Assembly (NCBI RefSeq): GCF_001680005.1
Contig: NC_033564.1
Coordinates: 1,302,001 to 1,366,000, forward strand
Source: Plasmodium coatneyi
Taxonomy: Eukaryota > Apicomplexa > Aconoidasida > Haemosporida > Plasmodiidae
Reading direction: 5' to 3'
Length of the DNA stretch: 64,000 nt
Below, one piece after another: positions 49,256-58,847 of the stretch; position 1 is the stretch's first letter, and every line of letters begins with the position of its first letter. The notes beneath the pieces are model-generated. The model worked only from the letters and a program-made list of their open reading frames with translations. It was not told where the DNA came from and ran no database searches. The position numbers and the translations under genes were made by a program.

Positions 49256-49516
49256 ATAAAATGTGCACATATAATAACTTAATACATATGCATATAACGT
49301 GTTATCCCTACTTGAAAAATTTAAACAACATATATATATACTACTGGAGAAGGAAAGAAGATACAAAATTCCCTATATACATATTCATATTTCATATTCA
49401 TAATCATCATAGAACAGACAAACGAAGATGTTCATATACTTCTCCTTATCCTGAATATATGAATAAACAAAAATTTTAATGTAAATCCATTACATATAAG
49501 AAAGTGAACTATAACA

Positions 49517-51209
49517 ATGGCAGCAGAAGCAACGGTAAGGGAAGAAGGAACTTTTAACATTATATATCCTACCTATTTAAAATAGCTATGCACGTAGGAT
49601 GTGTACGCCAAGCTTCATACGTAATATAATAAATATAAGGTGTGAATATATATATATTGTATTAATTATATTCGTAGCCGCCAGAATTGAATGAATTACC
49701 ATCAAAGACTGATTACTATGATAAATTCGATGGGGTGGATGGGAGTGAATGTACTGAACAATTTGTCCAGTCAGCACATTGGGAGAGCACCCTGAGCACT
49801 ACACTAGGTGGTTACTCCGAACTTTCTATTTCCGCAAAAATGATTGTTGGAGCTCATTGTCATTCATGTAAGAACATTGGATGTAGAGGCGGCGAAACTG
49901 CACCTTGTACTTTCTTTTATTATTGGTTGGGAAGCAAGTTCTTTGGAAAGTTCGATCCTAAGCAGTTTCCAAAATTCATAGGAGAAATTTATCAGGCACT
50001 GGGAACTATTTTTCACATATATAAGTGTAATGTTAATTACAAAGATGATGACAAAAATATTTTCAACTGGAGAAAAGATGTATATGACTTCCAGAATGAC
50101 TTCGGAACTATAGCAGATAATAAGAACTACTACTCGGAGAATAAGAATAGCGAGCTCACCAATTACATTAACAAAATTCAGGCAGCATATACTGCTGTGG
50201 ATGCCTTCTGTGTGTACAGTCCCGATGATAATTACTGTAAAAATTTTGTGGAAATTGAGTAAATCACAAATTGAGAGGAAAGTAGCTCGCTTGAAATCTA
50301 TATTAGAACCCAAGCCGGAAGATACTGAAGACGCAGATGGGGCATGCTCCATGACACCCGGATTAATTCCATCCACCGCAATGGACGAAGCTGTGCAAAA
50401 AGCCACCACCACAGCAAGCATCTTCTCCATAATTGGAACCTTAGCAGTGACGACTTTTCCTTTCTTCTTATATAAAGTAAGTAAAGTAATAGTACCAAAT
50501 TAAAATAAGAACTAATGCATTAACAGTACAACTATTATACACCCCTAACAACCTTCCTTCCACCAATCACCCTTAACAACCTTCCCCCGACCTACCACCC
50601 CTAAAAACCCACCTAATAAGCTTCCTTCCTCGCTGCCACCCCTAAAACCTCCTTCCTTAGAACCTCCTTTCCTCCTTGGACCCCTTTCTTCCTTCCTTAG
50701 ACCATTTCCTTTCCTTCCTCCTCCTTAGAACCTCCCTTCGTTAGACCCTCCTTCCTTCTTCCTTCTCCTTAGATTTTCCTTTCCTTGCTTCCTTAGACAT
50801 CCTTTCCTTCCTTCCTCCTCCTTAGACACTTCCATTCCTTCCTCTCCTTAAATCCTTCCTTACCCTTCTTTAGACCCCTTTCCCTATAAATCTTCCCTCC
50901 CTTCAGTATAAACCATGGTCTTCTTGGTTTGGTAACCACACTTCTGGAGGAAGCAGCAGAAATGGAAGAAAAAGGAGATCAGCAGGGCCTGTCTTTGACA
51001 CACTGACGGAAGCTTCAACAGAGAACAATTCAATATTGGACTCGGCAGCAGAAAGTTCAATGGATAATTCCACAGTACGTTCGTCTCCTGCGCACACAAG
51101 ACAGCCTACAAGGGCTTCTATGAGCAGAGGAAGGGAAAGAGAAAGAGGAGCAAGAGTAGGTGAAAATAATGAACGGGGTCACCCGAATATAGGTTATCAA
51201 AACATGTGA
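49517..51209 (+). pseudogene. kir/pir gene D with a single frameshift
   Basis: Exon 1 (49517-49534, MAAEAT) and exon 2 (from 49678) encode a PIR ectodomain: CHSCKNIGC, PCTFFYYWLGSKFFGK, FPKFIGEIYQALG and ending DDNYCKNFVEIE with a stop at 50260-50262. From there the homology continues one frame over (SKSQIERKVARLKS...) through a membrane segment (IFSIIGTLAVTTFPFFLYK) to a GTAAGT donor after 50476. Exon 3 (50907-51209) encodes a KIR cytoplasmic tail, YKPWSSWFGNH...RNGRKRRSAGPVFDTLTE. Removing one base near 50260 would make the whole frame open, so it is either a recent pseudogene or a sequence error. KIR proteins are exported and presumed variant antigens of infected red cells. Splice sites are otherwise intact. 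Confidence 0.8.
50520..50895 (+). repeat. CCTTCC/CCTAACAACC array in kir D intron
   Basis: Degenerate CTAACAACCTTCC and TTAGACCnTCCTTCC words fill the last intron of the kir gene, the same family as the spacers at 29.4, 38.5 and 61.6 kb. Confidence 0.75.
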
Positions 51210-51832
51210 TGTAACATTGAATGAAAGGCCTGCCCACGGAAGGAAGCATAAATAACGGCCGCACACCGTTTATATATGAAGTGTGTAAAGGAAAGGAGCA
51301 AAAATTACCATTCTTTCTTTACCTTTTTTTCTCTACTTTTCTTTTCCTTCTTTTCTTCATATTCCTTTCTTTTTTTCGCTTCCTTCCATGTGCTTCTTTA
51401 AATAACTGCATAAAGGGAAGGTATTCCCAAAAAGGGGCGCGAAAAAAAAAAAAAAAGGTGCTTAACCTTCTCAAAAAAATATTTAAAGAAAAAAAATTAT
51501 AAAGGTAGAAAGTTGTAACACAAAAAAATTTAACATATTTCGGATCTTCAATAAAGAACAAATTCACTAAACAAATCAAAATAAAGTGGCGAAGAAAAAA
51601 TTTTCACTTCCACTTATATTGGTTACACATGAACATGTAAACAATTTAATACACAAAACAATACGAAAAAAAAAAAAAAAAAAAAAAAGGAAAAATATTT
51701 ACTACACCCTAAACCCGGAATCTGCACTTGAAACTTCTTCCTTAGGAACAATGTCTTCCTCCCTAAACCCGGAATTTGAACTTGGAACCTGTTCCTTAGG
51801 AACATCTTCCTTAAGAACAAAGTCTTCCTTCC
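51210..51832. other. Convergent region kir D / SICAvar C with 3' block and tail repeats
   Basis: Between the two stops lie the third copy of the SICAvar 3' flanking block (51423-51660: CCCAAAAAGGGGCGCG, ACATGAACATGTAAAC) and, at 51710-51832, tail-repeat sequence of the SICAvar C terminus beyond its stop, ending at the DSGFRV-stop point also seen after A and B. Confidence 0.7.
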
Positions 51833-54800
51833 CTAAAATCGGGAAGCTGAACATGGAACCTGTTCCTTACGAACACCTTCTGTAGGAACAAAGCCTTCTT
51901 CCCTAAACCCTAAATGTGAACTTTGAACCTGTTCCTTAGGAACATCTCCCTTAGGGACCTTTTCTTCCTCTATAAAATTGCTTCCCAAAAATTCTCGAAC
52001 CAAAATTTCAAAAAAGTCTTCCCTCGTCGAATGTAGGTCCCCTTTTTGACATTCGTCTAAGACTTCTAAATGAATATCAATAACGGTACGTCGACCTACA
52101 CCACGACGACCAGCACGGCGAACAAAGCCCTGTTTTTTTGCCCTCTTTGTTGTTGCTAAAACAGATCTTGGTTGTCTGCGTTCCTTTACTAAGGTATATT
52201 CATGTGGATCATCATCCTCGTCGTCCACATGAGCAAGAGGTTGTTGTTGTAATGGGGGAGAGGTTAACTGTTCCATTCTTTTGTGACGTCGTTTTCTTCT
52301 TTTACCAAGGAAAAAATACTAAAAAAAAAAAGGAAGAAAATATGTTTTCAAGAGGGGTAAGTGTTTTTTTTAATAACAATAAGTAGTACTTTTAACCTAA
52401 ATTGCGAAATCCTACACACACATACCCTAAAATGCGAAATCCTAAACATACACCCCTAAAATGCGAAATCCTACACACACACACCCCTAAAATGCGAAAT
52501 CCTACAGACACCCCCCCTAAAATGTGAAATCTTACACCCACTTCTTCATTCGCCTTCTTTCTTTTTTTTCTTTACTTCTCTTTTTCTTCTTTTTTTTTCC
52601 TTTTTTTTTCTTTTTTATTTTCTTTTTTTCTTTTTTTTTCTTCTTTTTTTCTTTCTTTCAATTTTTTTTTTCTTCCTTCATTTTTTCTAAAAATAATTTT
52701 TTTTTCCTCTAAAAATAATGTACTCTTTTCGTTTTTCCTTTTTGCGAATATATATATATATATTTTTTTCCTTTTTTTGCGGAAAATATATTTTCTTTCA
52801 TTCTTTTATCTTACCTTCCAAAGTAAGTAGGTCATAGCACACATACCAAGGAACACACTAATGGTAGGAAGGTATGGGGTAAGGAGATCAGAAGGATGGA
52901 AGGGATGGTCGACCACCCTTTCCTTCCTTAACTTCTTTCCTCCCTGCGGTTTAATTTCACGTCGTGTTGCTAAAGTTGCGCCAGAATTGACTACTGCTTC
53001 TTGTTGAAGTGTTGATGATGGTGCTGATGGTGATGGTAGTGCTGAACCTGGTCTTGGACTACCAGTGTTTTGATTAACAGTAGAACTGCCAGTACCAACA
53101 GCAGCACCACCACCTCCACCATTCTTTGAAGTACTTGTACTAACTGGACCTTGTGCAGGAGGAGGGAGTGTCGCATCCTGTCCAGAACCTCCTTCAGGAT
53201 TCTGCGGTTCACCACTACCTGCGGAAGCATCAGCAGGATTATCTTGCTGTGTTGGACTGTCAGTAACACTGCTTGTAGTTTGAGGGTTCTGATCTGCAAG
53301 AATGAAGGTAGGTTCGGAAGGCAATTTAGTTTTGTCATTAATTAGTTCAGTAGTAGTTATCCAACTACCGGGTCTACCAACGGTACCTCCCATATGATCC
53401 GCTTCATGGTGTTCATGCACGATGTCACTGGGGCTACCGATCCGGTTGGTGGAATTAGATCATCAGAATCATCTAAACATGCAGTAATATCTACATCACT
53501 GTCCACCACATTATTTTCGTACTCCTCCTTAGTAGATATATCTCTTAGGAGATGGTGTACTCTTACCTGCCTTCGCCTGCTTAGGGCCAGTGTCTTCCGA
53601 TGGTAGTTTCTTTTCTTCAGGAATAACCTTCTTTGGTACTTCCGGAACCTTGGTAGGTTGTGGTTCCTGATGCCCCTGATCATGATCTTGAACAGCTGCT
53701 GGTCCAGGTACTTGACCCGCTACCTCGGATGTTCCCGATTTAGCCTCCCTTCTCCCTGTATCTGCCTGTCCAGACGATTGGGATGGGGCTTGGGGTGGTG
53801 GAGGAGGGGATTCTTCTGTAGTTTGCTCATTCCTACCTACTGATGTTGAAGGGACCTGTTTTTCTTCCTTAGCTTTTTTCACTGATTCCTTATATTTCTT
53901 GTCTAGACTTTCATATTTTTGCTCTAACATTTTCCTTAATAGTTCAACATTCTCTTCGCCCTTTTCTTCCTTCGTTTTTTCCAGTACCTCTTTCATAGCT
54001 TCCTTCTCCCAAGTTTCAGTATCCTTTCTTATGTCTGGTTCCCCGTCCCCAGGATTTATTCCTAATGATTCTAAAGTTTTTGAGCTGTCTTCCTCTTTTT
54101 TCTGTCCTTTCTCCCTTGGGCAATTATTCTCCCCATCGTTCTTTATTCTGTGCAGTGCAGTATTCCCCTCTCTCACTTCCTGTAAACCTTTCCTATCATT
54201 TTTCTCCCTTTTATATTTCTCTATCCATTGACCTAACTCCTTCCATATTAATCTTCCACCCATTCTTACACTACTAATATCGACTTCTTCACATACCTTA
54301 TAATGGTCGCCACTTCCAAAGGATCCTACATACCCGTCCACAGCTTCCTTAACAAGGTTGGCCACTTTGTCTAAGGCACAATGTGTACCGAACATCCTCA
54401 TCATAGTAACTTTCCCAACTAGACATCTTAAATAAGCCTGTAATTGTTTCTCATCAGCACTCTCTTTTTTCCACTCCTTCTCTACCCATTGCCACCCTGC
54501 AACATTATCCCATTTCAACTTTAATCCATTTATCCAGAAGAATATTCTTAATAAAATTTTACACAATTCCTTTTCTGTACTATTCCCCAATGCAACTCCT
54601 TTGCTATCCTCCATACCACAGAACGTATTTTCCGTTTCTGTACTGTCTTCCGTATTTTCCATCATGTCCTTAAATAATTTATCCAGATCTTGCCATATTT
54701 GATCCTACAAAGTAAATTGCCATAAACATATATTTGTATACATTTCCCCCGTCCACACAGTACACTATTAACTCTTCTTTATTCTATTATATTTATATTA

Positions 54801-55703
54801 TGATCCTACTTATGTTTCCATATTTAAGATTTATTACCCCGAATTTTTCCATATCTTTCATGCTGTGTGCTTTTATCCATTGTACTAATAAGTTGGTTAT
54901 GAATTGAAAATCCCCTGCGGTCATTTTCCTTTCCATTTGTTGTTGTCCCTCCGTACTTCCTCCTTTTTCAAAAATTCCTTTCTGTACACATGAAACTTTT
55001 GGTATCTTCTTATACATCTTACCCATAATATTATTTTCGTTTTTCGCTATTCCTAATATAGTGCTTAAAATGTTCATAGTACCCATATTCATAGGCTGAA
55101 GTTCTCCATATTCACATTTATAGCACTCGTTAACACCAGGAAAACCTTGGCATAGCGTACTCATTCCTTCAGAAGCATATTTCATAACTTCATGAGCCCC
55201 ACAATTTTTACTTCTATACCAGAACATCCATGCTCTCATAATCATGCAATACACATATGATTCCATTCTCTTATCTACTTCCTGCCCTTTCCCTGTTGCA
55301 TGCGTATAATGTATTTTCCATAAATTTGCTAAAATAAATGTACACAATGGTACGTCCTCTTCCTTTATCCGTTGCCCATTCACGAACCCCTCGTTACACC
55401 AGTCTTTCCCAATAGGGTCATTATCACCACTTGAATTACTGACGAATTCATTAATCCATTTCCCTATCTTCGTTACTAATTCTCCCTACAAAATAAAGTA
55501 ATATATTGGTACATACATTTTGTATATTATTTATGATTAATAGGAAGAGACAATATAGTTTGATACAACGACGCATTAATACTTTGTACAGAGCTTATAT
55601 TATATTGCTATACCATGCCCACGCCCCTTCTGCTACGGTCATCATATCCTTTTTCCTTTAACCATTTTTCCTTCAATTCTTCAAACTTATTCGGCGGATC
55701 CAT
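51833..55703 (-). CDS. SICAvar C: SICA variant surface antigen, about 6 exons
   Basis: Secure exons are 55703-55614 (MDPPNKFEELKEKWLKEKG), 55485-54838 (GELVTKIGKWINEF..., CYKCEYGE), 54704-53567 (DQIWQDLDKLFKDM...) and 52318-51833 (cytoplasmic). The membrane exon ends at 52815 (SDLLTPYLPTISVFLGMCAMTY) and starts somewhere at 53386-53435; its acceptor is unclear. Between 53566 and there, another frame reads an acidic stretch (NVVDSDVDITACLDDSDDL), so either an extra small exon or a frameshift is present. The stalk is rich in Ser, Pro, Thr and Gly, with tandem Gly. The cytoplasmic part has RRTVIDIHLEVLDECQ and DLHSTREDFFEILV and ends at CSASRF. Protein length is about 980. Only two cysteine modules precede the membrane exon, as in short SICAvar types. 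Confidence 0.8.
52400..52545. repeat. 27-bp intron repeat, SICAvar C copy
   Basis: Five copies of CCTAAAATGCGAAATCCTAC plus ACACACAC spacers, in the intron before the cytoplasmic exon, as in gene A. Gene B has a short intron of 149 bp here without the repeat. Confidence 0.8.
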
Positions 55704-56640
55704 TTTTCCTTATCCCACAACTTATTCAATAAATTGTTTTACTTATCAAATTAGGAAATAGTAATGCCTCAAATTCTTCTTGCAGCACATTTTCCTTCCA
55801 CCCACATTATCATTGTTTTGACTAATTTCTTTCCAGATGTAGTATATGTGGGGAATTTTTTTTTTCCATTCATTTTTCCTTCATTCTTTCCTTTCATATA
55901 TTTCTACAGAACTTCATTGTACATATATTATATATATATTTCCCCTTTAGTCACACTACTTATTCCTCATCTCTCATATTATATGGAACTTTACGCTTAA
56001 GCTTAGCACAAGATCCTTCGCAGGAGAATTCCCTAAAATGAGTTCCCTCCAAATTAAGTTAAAAAAAGTTTCTCATAAAAAAAAATTGACGAAAAAAAAA
56101 AGTTAAATCACTAAAAAGAAATTATTGTCAAAAACAATAAATATTGTTCAAAATAAAATTGTTAAAAATATAATTCTTAAATAAAAGTTCTTATCAACAC
56201 ATTGTCAATAAATTTCGAACAGGAGAGAAGGGCTCCTGCAACAAGAGGAACTATAAATATTGTAATAGAATTTCACACCAAATTAACAATTCCTAAACTA
56301 AATGCGCATATCACTAAGAATACTCTCCAGCATATTCAAAATTTACATTTTCCCCTAACTAAAATAAAATATTAAAACCAAAAAATCGCAGTAGAAAGTT
56401 AATTTCCATTATTGCCTAATACATACTCGTGTTTTTTGTATAGGCCCATGTATTTAACATTAATAATTCTCAATTTCCACTCCCTCTCCACCTCTCCCTT
56501 TATCCCTTATTTAATTTCATGTTATGCGAAATTCGAGGAACTATCGGAATAAATGAACTACAACATAAAAAGTGCTAACACATGCGGCCAGAAATAAATA
56601 TTGTTCCTAGAAAAAATTATCACAGGAAACTTACAGCCAA
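55704..56640. other. 5' flank of SICAvar C
   Basis: AT-rich upstream sequence with a shared motif at 56191-56208 and the words TTACGCTTAAGCTTAGCAC at 55990-56009, similar to gene B at 45150. No gene seen. Confidence 0.55.
56191..56208 (-). promoter_or_regulatory. Shared SICAvar upstream motif, gene C
   Basis: In gene orientation TTGACAATGTGTTGATAA, 488 bp upstream of the gene C start. See the copies at 45402 and 62330. Confidence 0.5.
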
Positions 56641-56649
56641 CAAAGCTAG

Positions 56650-56758
56650 CTTAGAATAAAGGGGTTTAGGGTTTACGGTTTAGGTTCAGGGATAAGGCTT
56701 TATGGTTTAGTTTTTAGGGTTCAGGTTTCAGGGTTCAGGGTTTAGGTTGAAGAGTATA
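56650..56758 (-). repeat. Internal telomere-like tract (GGGTTTAGGGTTCAGG)
   Basis: About 110 bp of GGGTTTA and GGGTTCA heptamers with interruptions, G-rich on the plus strand, opposite to the tract at 35.2-35.8 kb. Confidence 0.85.
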
Positions 56759-56989
56759 GGCTCCTAGTTAAATGCCAAAGGGTGCATAATGGCAAGAAGG
56801 AAGAGAAAAAATGAAGAAAGGATGTAGGAAGGAGAAGAGAAATGAAGAAAATATATAAAAAGTATGTACACTTATTCTTTAATAAAGTGAGTGTACTACT
56901 GGGGAAATGATAATAAGACATTGGCAGAAAAACTCAGAAAAATATAAAATAGAAGTAACGCTAACAAAACAATAAGTACACATAGAGGA

Positions 56990-57660
56990 TATCCAAGGTT
57001 TAGGGGAGCTTAGAGGACGAGGTCTAAGGAGGAAGGAAGGATGGAAGTAAGGGAGTTCTCAGGAAGGAGGAAAGGAAGTGTTCTAAGGAAGAAAGGCTCT
57101 AAGGAGGAAGGAAGGAAAGGAAGGAATAAGAAGGAAACAAAGAAACAGAAGGAAAGAAAGAAAAAGTAATTAAGATTGTGAAGGAATGAAGGAAAGGAGG
57201 GTCTAAGGAAAGAAAGGATGGGTCTACAGAAGGAATTGAAGAGTCTAGGGAAGGAAGGATGTTAGGTGGGTTGTTAGGGTGGTGGTAGGTGGAAGGACGG
57301 GTTGTTAGGGGTGGTAGGGTAGTAGATGGGTTGTTAAGGTGGTGGAAGGAAGGGAAGGTTGTTAGTGATGGTAGGGTGAAAGGAAGGATGATTGTTAAGT
57401 GGTTGGTGGAAGGGATGGTTGTTAGGTGGGTGGTACGTGGAAGGAACGTTGTTAGGTGGTTGGTAGTAGGTGAAAAGAATGTTGTGCTAGGTGGTAGGTG
57501 GAAGGAAGGTTGTGTTAGGGGTCGTTGGTGGATGGAAGGTTGTGTTAGGGGTGGTAGATGGAAGAAAGGTTGTTATGTGGTGCTTGGTGGTAGGATGTTG
57601 TTGTTAGGGTGGTTGGTGGAACGTGCGTTGTTAGGGGTGTTAGAATGAAGGGTTTAGGAG
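56990..57660 (-). repeat. GGAAGG/GTTAGG array (reverse orientation)
   Basis: Degenerate GGTTGTTAGGTGG, GGAAGGAAGG and GGTCTAAGG words. It is the reverse complement of the CCTTCC/CCTAACAACC arrays at 29.4, 38.5, 50.5 and 61.6 kb. Open frames crossing it are Val/Gly/Trp-rich by-products. Confidence 0.85.
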
Positions 57661-57699
57661 TGTAAGAATATGGGTTGGTGGTGTTAGAATGAAAAGTTC

Positions 57700-57765
57700 A
57701 GGGTGTGTGACCTAAGGGTTTTTTTAGGTTATGGAACAACAATATGGCCTGCTACTTTAGCCACC
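57700..57765 (-). repeat. Island-border block, right copy (inverted)
   Basis: The reverse complement contains AAGTAGCAGGCCA, TTGTTGTTCC, AACCCTTAGGTCACACACCC, closely matching 29331-29400. The array and telomere-like tract follow on its inner side, as at the left copy. Confidence 0.8.
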
Positions 57766-58847
57766 CAAGAAGGGGGTGCGCCCAAGAGGGTCCATGCAAG
57801 AAGATAAAAAGCATAAAAAAAGAAAAGAGAATGTTTGCAAAGAAAAAAAAAGAAATAAAGAAAAAGAAAAAGGAAAAGAGGATATATGCAAAGAAAAGAA
57901 AAGAAAAGAAAGAGAAGGAAAAAAGAAAGGAAGGAAGTAGGTTTAGGAAAGAATGTGGCGCATGTAAGCTTAAAAGTACAACCTGTGTTGAGGGAGGGCA
58001 GAAGTACGTACCACAATGGAATGTATACATGACATATATAAATGGTGTATTCACCGTGTACATATCGGAAAGGAAAAAGAAGGGTTGAGGGTAGGTAAAA
58101 AAAGATGAACTCGAATGTGCACTAAAAAGGGAAAGGGGAGCTTATATAATATACACACCTTAGGTTTGAATGAGTTCATTTGTAGTGTAATCATCAAAAA
58201 AGGAATAAAAGTAAGAGGAGAAATTATAATTATGGCGTGATCATGAATGCAAGAGAAGAATATGTGTATACTGAATTATATACTTATAGGAATCATGCAG
58301 AATTGAGTAATATATAATGAAAGAGAAAGTAGTAAAGGGGAGGAGAAGAGGAGTAGAGCTCGTTCTTTATTTTTTTTTACTTTGTTACCGTTCTATGTGT
58401 GTTCATTGCTATTTTTACTTTTAATTATGCACATGATGATTTCAATGCATGTGGATGGTGGATTATCATTTTTTGAAAAATTAAACATTGTGTATTGTGA
58501 GGGATTCGAAAAAATAAAAATTCAATACGCATTCATTTCATAATCGTCATAAATCCATTAGAACTTTGATATGTATTTCTAAACTACATAAGCAAATAAA
58601 CACTATCTTTAACATAAATTCAATTATATATTGAGGGTATACCTGAAACCATGGTAAAAAGGGAATAATACAAAGTTCATTCCATTATTAAAAATGTGTA
58701 TATATAAACATAGTAGTATATATGTGTACACATATATATATATATATATATATATAATGTTCCATATGTATGTCATATAATAATAGTGAAAATGTATGTA
58801 TATGTATGGATATGTATACACACATAATTTCCTAATTATATTTTCAG
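57766..58847. other. Spacer and 5' region of kir E
   Basis: Purine-rich sequence (57800-57950), then AT-rich sequence with an (AT)n run at about 58731-58756. The short first exon of kir E must lie here, but I could not fix it; an ATG directly followed by a GTAAAA donor at 58651-58653 is one weak option. Confidence 0.5.

Larger units (their letters stand above)
44828..49516. other. Divergent spacer between SICAvar B and kir D
   Basis: A 4.7-kb AT-rich region holding both 5' flanks. Contents: the shared SICAvar upstream motif at 45402-45419, a CCTTCC/TTATTCC array at about 46430-46625, alternating AT stretches at 46855-46866, a 45-bp direct repeat at 47551-47640, a poly(A) run at 49119-49138 and inverted TGTACA repeats at 49196-49255. 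No gene was recognised in the rest. Confidence 0.65.

Noticed and set aside
57289..57648. Open frame of 119 codons rich in Val, Gly and Trp
   Set aside because: It is a translation of the GGTTGTTAGGTGG array and lacks any conserved feature.
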